Below, piece by piece: positions 52,827-61,934 of a stretch of DNA of 64,000 nucleotides. The DNA lies in the NCBI GenBank assembly GCA_964352855.1, contig CAYGTR010000012.1, forward strand, positions 1-64,000, written 5' to 3'. How positions within the stretch are numbered: the stretch's first letter is position 1; every line of letters starts with the position of its first letter. The notes beneath the pieces are model-generated. The model saw only the letters and a list, made by a program, of their open reading frames with translations. It did no database searches and had not been told where the DNA came from. The stretch is from Litorimonas sp964352855 (GTDB lineage: Bacteria; Pseudomonadota; Alphaproteobacteria; Caulobacterales; Maricaulaceae). The position numbers and the translations under genes were made by a program.

Positions 52827-53573
52827 TTGAACCGAGATAGCGACATATCTAAACCGCCCGTAAATTGGGGCTTGCCTCTGGCTTTTCTTGTCGTCGGTAG
52901 TTGGGGCGCTGTTCATATTTACAGCGTTTTCTTTCATTCATTGGGCAGCCCATTGTGGCAAACGATTGGCCTCATCACTTTACAATGTTGGCTATATACA
53001 GGTGTATTTATTGTCGCCCATGATACAATGCATGGGTCGTTGATGCCGCGTAAACCTAAACTCAACGCCCTTCTCGGGACGGCCATTCTATTTGTTTATG
53101 CAGGCTTTAATTGGACAAAAATGCGGGCGGCCCATCACGCGCATCATGACCACTCGGGATTAAAAGGCGATCCTGATTTTAATCTTGAAAACCCGCGTGC
53201 TTTTTGGCCGTGGTACATAAAATTCTTCCGTCAGTATTTTGGCTTACCGCAATTGTTTATCTTGATGGGGTTTACGCTGATTTATATTTTCGTATTTGGC
53301 GCTGATTACATCAATACAATCTTGATGTGGGCGGTTCCGGCTATTCTAAGTTCGGTTCAATTATTCTATTTCGGTACCTATTTGACACATCGGCGCGTTG
53401 ACGCGTTTGCTGACCATCATAATGCGCGGAGTAATAATTATCCGCTTTGGCTATCTTTGCTCACTTGCTTTCATTTTGGCTATCATCACGAGCATCACCT
53501 TTACCCGCATGAGCCTTGGTGGCGTCTACCTGCCCGTAAGCGTGCACGCAATCTTGAAAGCCAATTGTCATGA
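52827..53573 (+). CDS. crtW: Beta-carotene ketolase CrtW
   Basis: A 248-residue integral membrane di-iron oxygenase. His motifs are HDTMHGS, HHAHHDHSG, HNARS and HFGYHHEHHLYPH, the CrtW set. It adds 4-keto groups to beta-carotene or zeaxanthin rings, on the route to canthaxanthin and astaxanthin. TTG 52827 starts directly after the permease TGA, so translation probably depends on upstream ribosomes. Ends overlapping crtZ by 4 bases. crtB, crtI and crtY are not in the window. Confidence 0.9.
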   Translation: MNRDSDISKPPVNWGLPLAFLVVGSWGAVHIYSVFFHSLGSPLWQTIGLITLQCWLYTGVFIVAHDTMHGSLMPRKPKLNALLGTAILFVYAGFNWTKMRAAHHAHHDHSGLKGDPDFNLENPRAFWPWYIKFFRQYFGLPQLFILMGFTLIYIFVFGADYINTILMWAVPAILSSVQLFYFGTYLTHRRVDAFADHHNARSNNYPLWLSLLTCFHFGYHHEHHLYPHEPWWRLPARKRARNLESQLS

Positions 53574-54070
53574 CGTGGTATGTAGCCGTCGCCATTGTCG
53601 TCAGCAGCATCATTGGCATGGAGATATTGGCTTGGTTCGTTCATAAATACATCATGCATAGCCGTTGGGGCTGGGGGTGGCATCAGAGCCACCATACAGA
53701 GACAGAAGGCATCTTTGAAAAGAATGACCTCTACGCTGCTTGCTTTAGCATCATTGCAGCGACGCTCTTTGTTATCGGGTCTATGGGATACCCTGCCCTT
53801 TGGATGATTGCGCTCGGGCTCACGATTTACGGATTACTTTACGGTATTGTGCATGACGGGCTCGTGCATCAACGTTGGCCATTTTTTATTCATGTGAAAG
53901 GCGGGTATTTGAAACGCTTGGTGCAAGCCCATCGTTTACATCACGCCGTGCATGAGCGGGATGGTGCTGTCTCATTTGGATTTCTTTATGCAGAAGATGT
54001 CCGTTCGCTCAAAGCCCGTTTAAAAGCGAATCAGCAAATCCAAAAAGAGATTGCTGAAACGGAGTCATGA
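53570..54070 (+). CDS. crtZ: Beta-carotene hydroxylase CrtZ
   Basis: A 166-residue membrane di-iron hydroxylase with FVHKYIMHSRWGWGWHQSHH, NDLYA, VHDGLVHQRWPF and AHRLHHAVHERDG, the conserved His boxes of bacterial CrtZ. It adds 3-hydroxyls to beta-ionone rings, and with CrtW leads to astaxanthin. Coupled to crtW and aat by 4-base overlaps. Confidence 0.92.
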   Translation: MTWYVAVAIVVSSIIGMEILAWFVHKYIMHSRWGWGWHQSHHTETEGIFEKNDLYAACFSIIAATLFVIGSMGYPALWMIALGLTIYGLLYGIVHDGLVHQRWPFFIHVKGGYLKRLVQAHRLHHAVHERDGAVSFGFLYAEDVRSLKARLKANQQIQKEIAETES

Positions 54071-54702
54071 CGCCCTTCGGGCCATCCGCTCTTCTTGAAT
54101 GCTACAAGCGTGGCGTTTTCCCTATGTCCGACTCTCGCTCGGATCAGCAAGTCTTTCTTATGGATCCGGATCTGCGCGGTATAATACCCCTAGATGGATT
54201 ACATATTTCCCGTTCGCTCAAGAAATTTATGAAAACAAGTGAATGGGAGCTGAGATATAATGCTGATTTCCCGTCTGTCATAAGAGCCTGTGCGCAACCT
54301 GATATAGGCCGCGAGAGCACATGGATCAGTGAAGGTTTAGAGCATCTCTATCTGGCTCTACATGCCAATGGATATGCTTATTCTGTAGAAGTTTATGAAG
54401 AAAGCAACCTGATAGGGGGGCTTTACGGCGTTAGTCTGAGAGGTGCTTATTTTGGGGAGAGCATGTTTTCTAAATCGATAAATGCCAGTAAAGTGGCACT
54501 CGTTGGACTTGTTCACGGCCTGAATAAAGGCGGTTACACTTTGTTGGATACGCAATTTCTGACACCGCACCTTGAAACTTTGGGTGGTATAGAAATATCG
54601 CGTAAGTCGTATCATAAGCTTTTGAGGGAGGCACTGCAGATCCATGCAGAGTTTCCAGAAGGAAGCTATCCTGTGACAGATTTGATGCAGCTTTCCAACT
54701 GA
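54067..54702 (+). CDS. aat: Leucyl/phenylalanyl-tRNA-protein transferase
   Basis: A 211-residue Aat: LLECYKRGVFPM, DLRGIIPLDGLHISRSL, ESTWISEGL, and SVEVYEESNLIGGLYGVSLRGAYFGESMFS with the LDTQFLTPHLETLGG end. It adds Leu or Phe to N-terminal Lys/Arg for ClpS/ClpA degradation. Unusually it is joined to the end of the carotenoid genes by an ATGA overlap, so it depends on that transcript unless an internal promoter exists. Confidence 0.94.
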   Translation: MTPFGPSALLECYKRGVFPMSDSRSDQQVFLMDPDLRGIIPLDGLHISRSLKKFMKTSEWELRYNADFPSVIRACAQPDIGRESTWISEGLEHLYLALHANGYAYSVEVYEESNLIGGLYGVSLRGAYFGESMFSKSINASKVALVGLVHGLNKGGYTLLDTQFLTPHLETLGGIEISRKSYHKLLREALQIHAEFPEGSYPVTDLMQLSN

Positions 54703-54724
54703 ACCTTTTGGGCGGTTTGTCGAC

Positions 54725-54752
54725 TTGACGTGAGAGCGTCCATGTCTATGTT
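54725..54752 (+). promoter_or_regulatory. Predicted sigma70 promoter of the DEAD-box helicase gene
   Basis: -35 TTGACG (54725-54730), a 16-base spacer and -10 TATGTT (54747-54752), about 58 bases before the start codon. It separates the helicase gene from the crt-aat run. Confidence 0.5.
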
Positions 54753-54809
54753 GCGCTCAGAAATGTGAGCAGAAACGTCTGCCACGAATTGCCGAAAAGA
54801 TAGACCCGT

Positions 54810-56378
54810 TTGAACCCCTCTGATAACATTAAAGAAATCTCAGCTGATGAAGCTGTTGAGGTCACCTTCAAAGAGCTAGGGCTTGCCCCTAAGATTCTGA
54901 AAGCCCTTGACGACATGGGCTATGAAAAACCTACGCCCATTCAAGCGCAAGCCATTCCGGCGGCTATGGAACAAAGAGACGTTCTGGGTATCGCTCAAAC
55001 AGGAACAGGTAAAACCGGCGCGTTTACACTGCCGACCATGCACAAATTGTCCAAAGGCCGCGCGCGCGCGCGCATGCCCCGTTGCCTGATAATCTGCCCC
55101 ACACGCGAGTTGGCAGCTCAGGTGGCTGAAAATGTCGAGGAATACGGAAAATACCTTAAACTTGAAATGGCGCTTTTGATTGGTGGTGTTTCATTTGCCG
55201 AACAAGATAAAAAGCTCATGAAAGGCGTCGATATTCTAATTGCAACCCCGGGACGCCTATTAGACCAATTTGAGCGCGGTAAGATTTTAATGACAGGCGT
55301 TCAGACACTCGTTGTTGATGAGGCAGACCGTATGCTCGATATGGGATTTATTCCTGATATTGAGAAAATCTTCAAAATGACGCCGTTCACGCGTCAGGTG
55401 CTATTTTTCTCTGCAACTATGCCCACTGAGATCAAGCGTTTGGTTGATCAATTTTTGCATCAACCCGTAACGATACAAGTCGCCCGCCAATCAACGACGG
55501 CCGAGACTGTCCGCCAGCGTATTATTCGTGTGCCTTCTTCTGACTCAAAGCAAAAGCGCACAGCTCTCCGATGGGCTATTGATCAAGAAAATGTCGATAA
55601 CGGAATCATTTTCTGTAATCGGAAAAAAGATGTCGACATTGTTGCGAAATCTCTCTCTGTACATGGTTTATCAGCGGCCCCTATTCATGGCGATTTAGCA
55701 CAATCTTTGCGTACGCAGACTTTGGATTCCTTTCGAAACGGAGAAATAAAGTTTTTGGTTGCCAGTGATGTCGCTGCCCGGGGTCTTGATGTACCATCGG
55801 TTAGCCATGTCTTCAATTATGATGTGCCGAATCATTCCGAAGACTATGTGCATAGAATTGGCCGCACAGGGCGTGCGGGTCGCGAAGGCGATACGATTAT
55901 GTTGGTCGCTCGTTTGGATGAACGCAATTATCAAGACATTTTGGATTTGATCAAAGTCGATTCCATCGAAGAGATTGTTGTTCCGGGTATTGAAGATTTT
56001 CCCAAGGATGGCGGGCGAAAGCGTGCGGCGGGCCGGAGTGATAGAGGCCGTGGACGTGACGGCAATAAAGGTAGAGGCCGTAAGAGCAGTTCAGCACAGC
56101 CGCGGAGAGAACAGTCTCAAAGTCATGAGACAGCACAAAAAACTCAGGAAACTGCAAAACCCAAGCCATCACGTAAGCGCACCGCGCCAAAACGCGAAGA
56201 AAAATCAGACGCTAAGCCGGTGACGAAAGCCAAAACAAAACCCTCTGAGCCAAGACATACGCGAAATGATCGTTCTAAAGCCGACAATAAGTCTAACCGG
56301 CCGAGAGATCGAAATGGATTGCCGGAAAATAAAGAGGCAGGTTTTGGCGATGCCATGCCTGATTTCTTTAAAGTCTAA
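54810..56378 (+). CDS. DEAD-box ATP-dependent RNA helicase (RhlE-like)
   Basis: A 522-residue helicase. The Q motif FKELGLAPKILKALDDMGYEKPTPIQ is followed by AQTGTGKT, PTRELA, VDEADRMLD, SATMP, and HRIGRTGRAGR. The last 130 residues are highly charged (Arg/Gly/Lys/Ser repeats), typical of RhlE-type tails that bind RNA. It unwinds short RNA duplexes in ribosome assembly or decay. Start is TTG 54810; no in-frame ATG precedes the Q motif. A CGCGCGCGCG run near 55066 encodes alternating Arg-Ala. Confidence 0.92.
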   Translation: MNPSDNIKEISADEAVEVTFKELGLAPKILKALDDMGYEKPTPIQAQAIPAAMEQRDVLGIAQTGTGKTGAFTLPTMHKLSKGRARARMPRCLIICPTRELAAQVAENVEEYGKYLKLEMALLIGGVSFAEQDKKLMKGVDILIATPGRLLDQFERGKILMTGVQTLVVDEADRMLDMGFIPDIEKIFKMTPFTRQVLFFSATMPTEIKRLVDQFLHQPVTIQVARQSTTAETVRQRIIRVPSSDSKQKRTALRWAIDQENVDNGIIFCNRKKDVDIVAKSLSVHGLSAAPIHGDLAQSLRTQTLDSFRNGEIKFLVASDVAARGLDVPSVSHVFNYDVPNHSEDYVHRIGRTGRAGREGDTIMLVARLDERNYQDILDLIKVDSIEEIVVPGIEDFPKDGGRKRAAGRSDRGRGRDGNKGRGRKSSSAQPRREQSQSHETAQKTQETAKPKPSRKRTAPKREEKSDAKPVTKAKTKPSEPRHTRNDRSKADNKSNRPRDRNGLPENKEAGFGDAMPDFFKV

Positions 56379-56381
56379 GCC

Positions 56382-56408
56382 AAGCCTTATAGTCTTTCTA
56401 TAAGGCTT
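56382..56408 (+). terminator. Hairpin terminator between helicase and hydrolase genes
   Basis: Perfect 11-bp arms (AAGCCTTATAG and complement) around TCTTT, starting 4 bases after the helicase stop and overlapping the convergent hydrolase stop. A short TTT follows on the plus strand. Confidence 0.6.
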
Positions 56409-57448
56409 TGTAGCTCATCAAACATATCTAGAACCACCTCATCGGATTCTTGCGGCAGGCAATGCCCTGTTCCCGGATAAGTTTTATGATAACAAATCGG
56501 CAAATTATTGTCGCAAGCTTTTATATTTGTTTCCGTTGAAACAAAATCATCTACTTCTGCAGAAGCTATAAAAACAGGGATTTCAATCGCCTCTAAATAG
56601 CCCAGCTCTCTGATATAGAGGCTACTCTCGAAAAATTCAGCACCCCATTGATTGGTCACATCACCGACACGCTCACTCGGATTTTTAGTAAATATAGCAT
56701 CGCGCAAGTAAAGACGCTTCGGGTTAGAGCTACAATATTCGATACCTGCAATTGTATAGTCCTCAACGGAGGGTTTCCAATTATCACCGCCCGGAACATA
56801 ACGATTACCTTTACCCATTTTACGCATGAAATCCATTACGCCTAAGGCTTGGCTAAATGACATATCCCCCGCTTTAGGTTCAATTGCTGGGGCAACTAGA
56901 AATAATCCATCAAAAATATTTGGGTAATCGCCTGCTGTTCGCAAAGCGACATGCCCGCCAAATGAAATTGCCATAGGCACTATTTTTCTATCAGTCTCGA
57001 ATTTTTGAGACTCAATAAAAGCGGCAATATCCTCAGCGTATATACTAAAGTCTTCGACCCAAAGCCGTTCAGGTTGTTTAGGAAAATATCTGTCCGAGCC
57101 ACCCTGCCCGCGTAAATCAACACCGATAACGTGGAACCCACGCTTAGCAAGAAGATCTGCATGTTCCCCGTACATTTTTACTGTCGCCGTATAACCCGGA
57201 ATAATAATGACCGTTATATCTGCTGTGCCTCGGTTACCTGTCTCTCCCCATCGCAGTTTTGTTCCGTCCTCCGTTGTGAAACTATTCCAGGCCCAATCTG
57301 ACGGCATCGGCGGAACAACAAATTTATCAACTTGTGCTTGATATGCCTCACTCACCTGAAATGCTTTGTAAGCTTTTTGAGGCCAGAATAAAAATGCTGC
57401 GAATATCAGCGCAAGGCCGAAAACTATGAAGAGTATTATCTTACGCAT
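56387..57448 (-). CDS. Membrane-anchored alpha/beta hydrolase (lysophospholipase-like)
   Basis: About 353 residues: an N-terminal membrane helix (MRKIILFIVFGLALIFAAFLFWP), then an alpha/beta hydrolase with oxyanion HGX-like IIPGYTAT, DLRGQGGS, nucleophile MAISFGGH, an Asp in SAEVDDFV and the catalytic His in PGTGHCL. Monoacylglycerol lipase or lysophospholipase-like by pattern; substrate unknown. Starts at 57448, 57454 or 57460 are all possible, inside the end of the GST gene, so translation is coupled to it. Confidence 0.8.
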   Translation of the reverse strand: MRKIILFIVFGLALIFAAFLFWPQKAYKAFQVSEAYQAQVDKFVVPPMPSDWAWNSFTTEDGTKLRWGETGNRGTADITVIIIPGYTATVKMYGEHADLLAKRGFHVIGVDLRGQGGSDRYFPKQPERLWVEDFSIYAEDIAAFIESQKFETDRKIVPMAISFGGHVALRTAGDYPNIFDGLFLVAPAIEPKAGDMSFSQALGVMDFMRKMGKGNRYVPGGDNWKPSVEDYTIAGIEYCSSNPKRLYLRDAIFTKNPSERVGDVTNQWGAEFFESSLYIRELGYLEAIEIPVFIASAEVDDFVSTETNIKACDNNLPICYHKTYPGTGHCLPQESDEVVLDMFDELQSLIERL

Positions 57449-58040
57449 CGTCATATCCATAAGTCGCTTGATAGTGTTCGTTTGCGGTAAAAGTAGCATG
57501 CCATAACGCAAGTTTTGGTGCTCGAACCTGCCAGTTTAAATGCCCCGCCCTAAATGTTGCGTAATCCAGTGCCATAATGATGGCGAGATTACCATAAGTC
57601 CAAGGCTCGCCAAGCCACTCGTGAATACGGTTTAACGTCTCGATACTATTTATTATCGCCGATTCATGGCGTTTGATCATATCGTCCCAGTGAAGCTCTT
57701 TGGGCCGCACAATTTCATAACGATAATTATAAACCGCGTCCGCAAGTCCATCACCCAAAGCATGTTGCCACATATTGAGGTAACGCGAATGACCCTCGCT
57801 CGGCAAAATCTTATTTCCACTCAAGCTATCCAGATACTCGCAGATAACGGGGCTATCGAAAAGATACTGACCAGGCTGCCATTCCAAAGCGGGGATTTTG
57901 CCAAGCGGATTATCGCCGGCTTTATAGCCATTCGCACCATCTTTATCGGGTTGTATCTCTTCTACTTCAATATTGTGAAGCCGCGCCAAAATCATAGCTT
58001 TGCGGGCATAGGGAGACATCGGGTGGCAAATGAGTTTCAT
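57441..58040 (-). CDS. Glutathione S-transferase family protein
   Basis: A 199-residue GST with N-terminal thioredoxin fold (CHPMSPYARKAMILARL, NPLGKIPAL with the cis-Pro, FDSPVICEYL) and a helical C-terminal domain. Closest by motif to the bacterial SspA/GST-like group. ATG 58040 begins the conserved fold. Overlaps the hydrolase gene. Confidence 0.88.
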   Translation of the reverse strand: MKLICHPMSPYARKAMILARLHNIEVEEIQPDKDGANGYKAGDNPLGKIPALEWQPGQYLFDSPVICEYLDSLSGNKILPSEGHSRYLNMWQHALGDGLADAVYNYRYEIVRPKELHWDDMIKRHESAIINSIETLNRIHEWLGEPWTYGNLAIIMALDYATFRAGHLNWQVRAPKLALWHATFTANEHYQATYGYDDA

Positions 58041-58065
58041 AGTTTGACGTAACACATCTGTAGAT

Positions 58066-58097
58066 AAAAAAAAGACAGGTCTGTTACCAGACCCGTC
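58066..58097 (-). terminator. Rho-independent terminator after the large surface-protein gene
   Basis: Minus-strand GAC-g-GGTCTG-gtaa-CAGACC-t-GTC followed by eight T, 3 bases after the stop of the large gene. Confidence 0.85.
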
Positions 58098-58100
58098 AAG

Positions 58101-61100
58101 TTATGGTGGTGCAACCCCGCCTTGGGTTTGCACACTGGTAAAACTTTCATCTGGAGGCATGGGTTCGGGCTCTTTGCCTTCAACGCTAAGCACCCGCTTT
58201 TTCTTGATGACCGCGATGTTTCGTCGTCCCATTAAGTTTGGTAGGTCTGAAATATCTAATTCATAGCCTTCTCCGCCTTCTATCAAGGCCTTGGGGTTTG
58301 GCTTCACCGAGACGGTGTAAGTGCCGGGCGGGAGATCATCGAAAGCATATTGTCCAAATGTCGATGTGTAAGTCGTACGACTTTCATTTTCATTTTTATT
58401 TTTAAGAACAAGTGTTGCACCCTCAATACGTTCTTCGCCGCGGGTAAATTCACCGTCTTTATTATCGTCAATATAAGCAAAGCCGGTAATCTGTCCGCGT
58501 TGATGAATCGGCAGAGCGACAGAGCTGATTTGTCCGTCTGCAATCGTGACGCGAGACTTTGCTTGCGTCGATAAATCAAACCCGAGAGGTAAGCTACGTG
58601 CATCGATTTGGACTTCGTAAAGCCCTGCTTTAATATTTTGGATCGTATAAAAACCGTTCGCATCTGTACGTAAAGCCAGACGCGTCTCTTTGATTTTAAC
58701 AGGAATGCCGGGCAGCCCTCTTTCTTCGGGTTGGCGAATGTTATCTCTATTCTCGTCCAAGAAGACTTGGCCTTTTAAAACGCCCATACCGTCTTTTGTC
58801 TGAGTATAGCGGCGTTTTTCATTGAAATCGAAACGGCCATCCAAAACTAAACCAACACGGTGATCACCTTTCAAATTATTCCGATAGGCGAGCCCTAATG
58901 ACATATTCTTACCGAGCCTCACCTTACGCCCATAAGACAAAGAGAAAAATTGATCGCTTTGTGAACCTTGGTTGGAAGAGATAGATTGTAAAATGCCGAG
59001 GCTAGCCGTTACGCGGTTTTCTTCACCGAATAAGTCACCAGATTGAAAACCGGCCGTCAAGCCGCCCCTGACTGAGGTGCCGGATTGATCAGACCAAAGG
59101 GCTGAGACGGAAGGTGCACCTGATAATGTCGCATTTTTAGGAAGTGGAACCTCATAAGACTGCAAATTTGCAGTTAGCGCGAGACGATTATTCGCCTCTT
59201 CACCTTTTAATTTACCATATTCGTATTGGCCTCTGACGGTCACTCCTTTGATGCGTGCAAAAGAGCTTATGGAGAGTTGTTGCCCAGAGACATCTAATGA
59301 ACGGTCATTCTTCACATTCGTATCAAATATGCGCCCAGACGCATTAATATTGATACCTCTATCACCAATCGCAGCCCCTAGACCCATCGAAATTTGGTGG
59401 GTTCTACTCTCTTGCATTCCGGATTGTGTAACACCTGTTTTTGCCATTTCAACATTGAGGACAGCAGACGGATTACGAATGAGACCCGTGCGGATATCAG
59501 GCGAATAGCGTGCCCCGATACCTAGGTTTACAAAATCTAGGCCTTCACTTTTAATCTGCTCAATACGATTGTTTTGCGCTTCACGCTCAATCTCTGTCAG
59601 ATCGTCTTGCTCCTCAAGCGCGAGGGTTGTCCGTGTGAATTCAACACCGTCATATTGAATATTCGCATCAAGTCTTAAGTCGTCACTCATTTCATATTGT
59701 GTGCGACCCCCAATACGTAGATCAATCGATTTTTCACGGGTCGGCCCGCTGAAGTAACCTGCATCTGCTTGCGCATCCCACTGTATTTTTTTATTATTTG
59801 TTCGCCCAAGGTTGCCTGATATTGCTGACAAAACAAGTTTCTGATCATCAGTTAGATTGTCCTTTGCAAAAGCCGCACCAGCTTCCCAACCGTCGCGGTC
59901 TGCATAACGTACGCCGCCGGCAAACCCACCAAAGGTTTGGCGGCTTTGGTCATCGCTTATACGTTTGCTGCCTCTCATGGGTGCACCTGCGGCGACGGCC
60001 CAGCGCCCCTTTTCAGTGACTTTATGTGCAGCTACACCGCGAATACGCTGTAAACCTAGACCGTCTAATTCCCTCAGATCTGTTGCATAATCACCCACAC
60101 TGCCTCTAGTTCCGTTTAGATGCGCGAAATCAAAACTTAACCACGCCGGTTCCAATTCAGCGCCTGTCGTCGGCAAATCCGGTATTTCATATCGCAAACG
60201 ACCATTATAGGCACCGGCATGGGAATCCAGAGTGACCGTATTGAGTGAATCCGGGCTCAGGTGAAACGAAAGAGATTCTGGTGTGAATTTTGTACCTTTG
60301 GCTAAATCATCCACCCGTTCACCCGGTTCAACGGCACCGGATAAGCGATCATCCAGGTTAATATCAATGCGGGAAGAGCCGCCTTCAACTTTTACATGCG
60401 TCCCAGTCAGGGCTTCCAAAGCACTGACCGGCAGTAAGAGGTTGATAGGATCGATATATGAGACGTCTTTAGCTATACCGAATGGTGCATCGCGGAGTTT
60501 GATCAGGCCCGTGTCTAAATTTAATGATAAAACAGCACTGTCTTGGGCACGTTTTACGCGAAGGACCGAACCGCCTTCCAACAGAGTCAGCGTATGACCT
60601 AACTCCTCTGCAATGGGCCGTATCGGCAAAAGGAGCACAGGGCCAACAGATTTTGCTTGAACGGAGAGATCACGTAGAGGAAAATCATTCACATAGATAT
60701 CAAAACCGGTCGCGACGCGAAGGCGAGGATCAAGTGTAAACGCCAATTCGTTGTTTTCACTGTTAAATTTTGCTTTTGTGCCTGAAAGCACTGATATTGT
60801 ATTTGGGGTCAAGTAGTATCCATTATCACTCACTTCACCGAAATGTTTAAGACGACCCAAAGCACGACCGTCGGCTTTGACAATCCCTGTGTCGGTGAAA
60901 AGCTCCATGACAACACCGTCTTGGCTGCGCTTTACGATTAAAGCATTCGTCTGGCTGTCAAACTCAACAGAGTTATTGAGCTGATTAAATATAGGCACTG
61001 CGTTGACGTAGATTTGACCATCTTCCGCACGACGGACATCCGTATTGGAAAGCGTTTCGCCGTCCAAATTCACGATGATAGAGCTGTCTACCTCAGCAAT

Positions 61101-61265
61101 GAGGGTTGTATTAATCCTTGGTGTTTCCAATACAATATCAGTGACAGCCGCAGCTTGCTCTTTTGGAGCAACACCTGTCGGCGAAGACGGTGTGATATCT
61201 TCGGCGAATACAGTTGAAACAGACAAAAACATAACAGAAATCGCTATAAATAACGACCTTAACAT
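58101..61265 (-). CDS. Large secreted/outer-membrane protein: two stalk-like domains, beta-barrel-like centre, two SdrD B-like repeats
   Basis: A 1054-residue protein with Sec signal peptide (MLRSLFIAISVMFLSVSTVFA). Two repeats at about 70-170 and 195-300 (VNLDGETLS, VLLLPIRPIAEELG, VLRVKRAQD) resemble copper-amine-oxidase-N stalk domains. The centre (about 330-840) has alternating polar and hydrophobic strands rich in Asp, Asn and Gly, like an outer-membrane barrel. Two SdrD B-like domains follow (GQVFLDENRDN and GFAYIDDNKDG, with Asp/Asn-rich calcium-type loops), then a Pro-rich end. Not a standard usher or secretin. ATG 61265 chosen for the signal peptide. Second gene of an operon with a small secreted protein; a terminator follows. 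Confidence 0.65.
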   Translation of the reverse strand: MLRSLFIAISVMFLSVSTVFAEDITPSSPTGVAPKEQAAAVTDIVLETPRINTTLIAEVDSSIIVNLDGETLSNTDVRRAEDGQIYVNAVPIFNQLNNSVEFDSQTNALIVKRSQDGVVMELFTDTGIVKADGRALGRLKHFGEVSDNGYYLTPNTISVLSGTKAKFNSENNELAFTLDPRLRVATGFDIYVNDFPLRDLSVQAKSVGPVLLLPIRPIAEELGHTLTLLEGGSVLRVKRAQDSAVLSLNLDTGLIKLRDAPFGIAKDVSYIDPINLLLPVSALEALTGTHVKVEGGSSRIDINLDDRLSGAVEPGERVDDLAKGTKFTPESLSFHLSPDSLNTVTLDSHAGAYNGRLRYEIPDLPTTGAELEPAWLSFDFAHLNGTRGSVGDYATDLRELDGLGLQRIRGVAAHKVTEKGRWAVAAGAPMRGSKRISDDQSRQTFGGFAGGVRYADRDGWEAGAAFAKDNLTDDQKLVLSAISGNLGRTNNKKIQWDAQADAGYFSGPTREKSIDLRIGGRTQYEMSDDLRLDANIQYDGVEFTRTTLALEEQDDLTEIEREAQNNRIEQIKSEGLDFVNLGIGARYSPDIRTGLIRNPSAVLNVEMAKTGVTQSGMQESRTHQISMGLGAAIGDRGININASGRIFDTNVKNDRSLDVSGQQLSISSFARIKGVTVRGQYEYGKLKGEEANNRLALTANLQSYEVPLPKNATLSGAPSVSALWSDQSGTSVRGGLTAGFQSGDLFGEENRVTASLGILQSISSNQGSQSDQFFSLSYGRKVRLGKNMSLGLAYRNNLKGDHRVGLVLDGRFDFNEKRRYTQTKDGMGVLKGQVFLDENRDNIRQPEERGLPGIPVKIKETRLALRTDANGFYTIQNIKAGLYEVQIDARSLPLGFDLSTQAKSRVTIADGQISSVALPIHQRGQITGFAYIDDNKDGEFTRGEERIEGATLVLKNKNENESRTTYTSTFGQYAFDDLPPGTYTVSVKPNPKALIEGGEGYELDISDLPNLMGRRNIAVIKKKRVLSVEGKEPEPMPPDESFTSVQTQGGVAPP

Positions 61266-61291
61266 ACTGAATATATTTGATTTATATGTCC

Positions 61292-61732
61292 CTAGCACTC
61301 CGGAAGCTCCGTGCGCTGGCGACAGGTCGTATTCCCGGAACAAGTCGTTGTGACTTGAACAGGAATTGGCGACCAGCCACCGCGAACGGAGCTGTAAACA
61401 TCAACGGAAGGGATGGGTGTCGCCAAATCAAAACGAAACTGCTGTTGCAGTCTAATCTGGCGTGAACCCAAAGAGACGGTCTCTGACATCATTTTTGACG
61501 TCAAAAGGCCTACAGAGCCTATTTTTTCGGCCTTATCTCGATTTTCGATAGGAATAGGCCTCAGGCACTCGCCTGTTACCCACCAAGCTTTTTGAGCCTG
61601 TTTATTGACGATAAAGGCGGTATCACCACCAATAACGTCCAGATGAACGACATCATCAGCCGCAAGGGCTTCTACTCCTGTGCCGACGATGCTGCCGATC
61701 ACAAACAGAGATGTGAGAACACATAGTCTCAT
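61292..61732 (-). CDS. Small secreted Cys-containing protein of unknown function
   Basis: A 146-residue protein with Sec signal (MRLCVLTSLFVIGSIVGTGVEALAA). The mature part has four Cys, three clustered in CSGNTTC and the final ELPEC, implying disulfides in the periplasm or outside. I recognise no family; beta-strand-like spacing is visible. Start is ATG 61732 (GTG 61741 possible). It is first in a two-gene operon with the large surface protein, 26 bases upstream of it, so a shared export or surface role is likely. Confidence 0.6.
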   Translation of the reverse strand: MRLCVLTSLFVIGSIVGTGVEALAADDVVHLDVIGGDTAFIVNKQAQKAWWVTGECLRPIPIENRDKAEKIGSVGLLTSKMMSETVSLGSRQIRLQQQFRFDLATPIPSVDVYSSVRGGWSPIPVQVTTTCSGNTTCRQRTELPEC

Positions 61733-61741
61733 CTCGCTCAC

Positions 61742-61934
61742 TTTTTTACCAATTCACACCATAATTACGGTCTAACGCCGCGTTTATGAGACAACGTATA
61801 AGCGAATAGGGTTTAAATCAGGTTGAGGCCGTATTAGCCATAATCGCCCTTTTTGTGAGGAATAGCGTAGACAAAAGTTAATGAGGTGCAGAAAAATCTA
61901 TCCAAAGGCGTAAAAGTCTACTTAAAGCAGATAG
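61742..61934. other. Intergenic region between the surface operon and guaA
   Basis: About 190 bases, holding the surface-operon promoter (not resolved) and the guaA terminator. No small gene seen. Confidence 0.3.
61912..61931 (-). terminator. Short hairpin terminator after guaA
   Basis: Minus-strand TCTGCT-tta-AGTAGA (one G-U) followed by CTTTT, 3 bases after the guaA stop. The stem is short, so termination may be partial. Confidence 0.45.

Noticed and set aside
49862..54070. Complete astaxanthin pathway
   Set aside because: Only a prenyl synthase, crtW and crtZ are here; crtB, crtI and crtY are not in the window.
55060..55080. CG dinucleotide run as a regulatory or Z-DNA element
   Set aside because: It encodes Arg-Ala repeats inside the conserved DEAD-box helicase frame; ordinary coding explains it.
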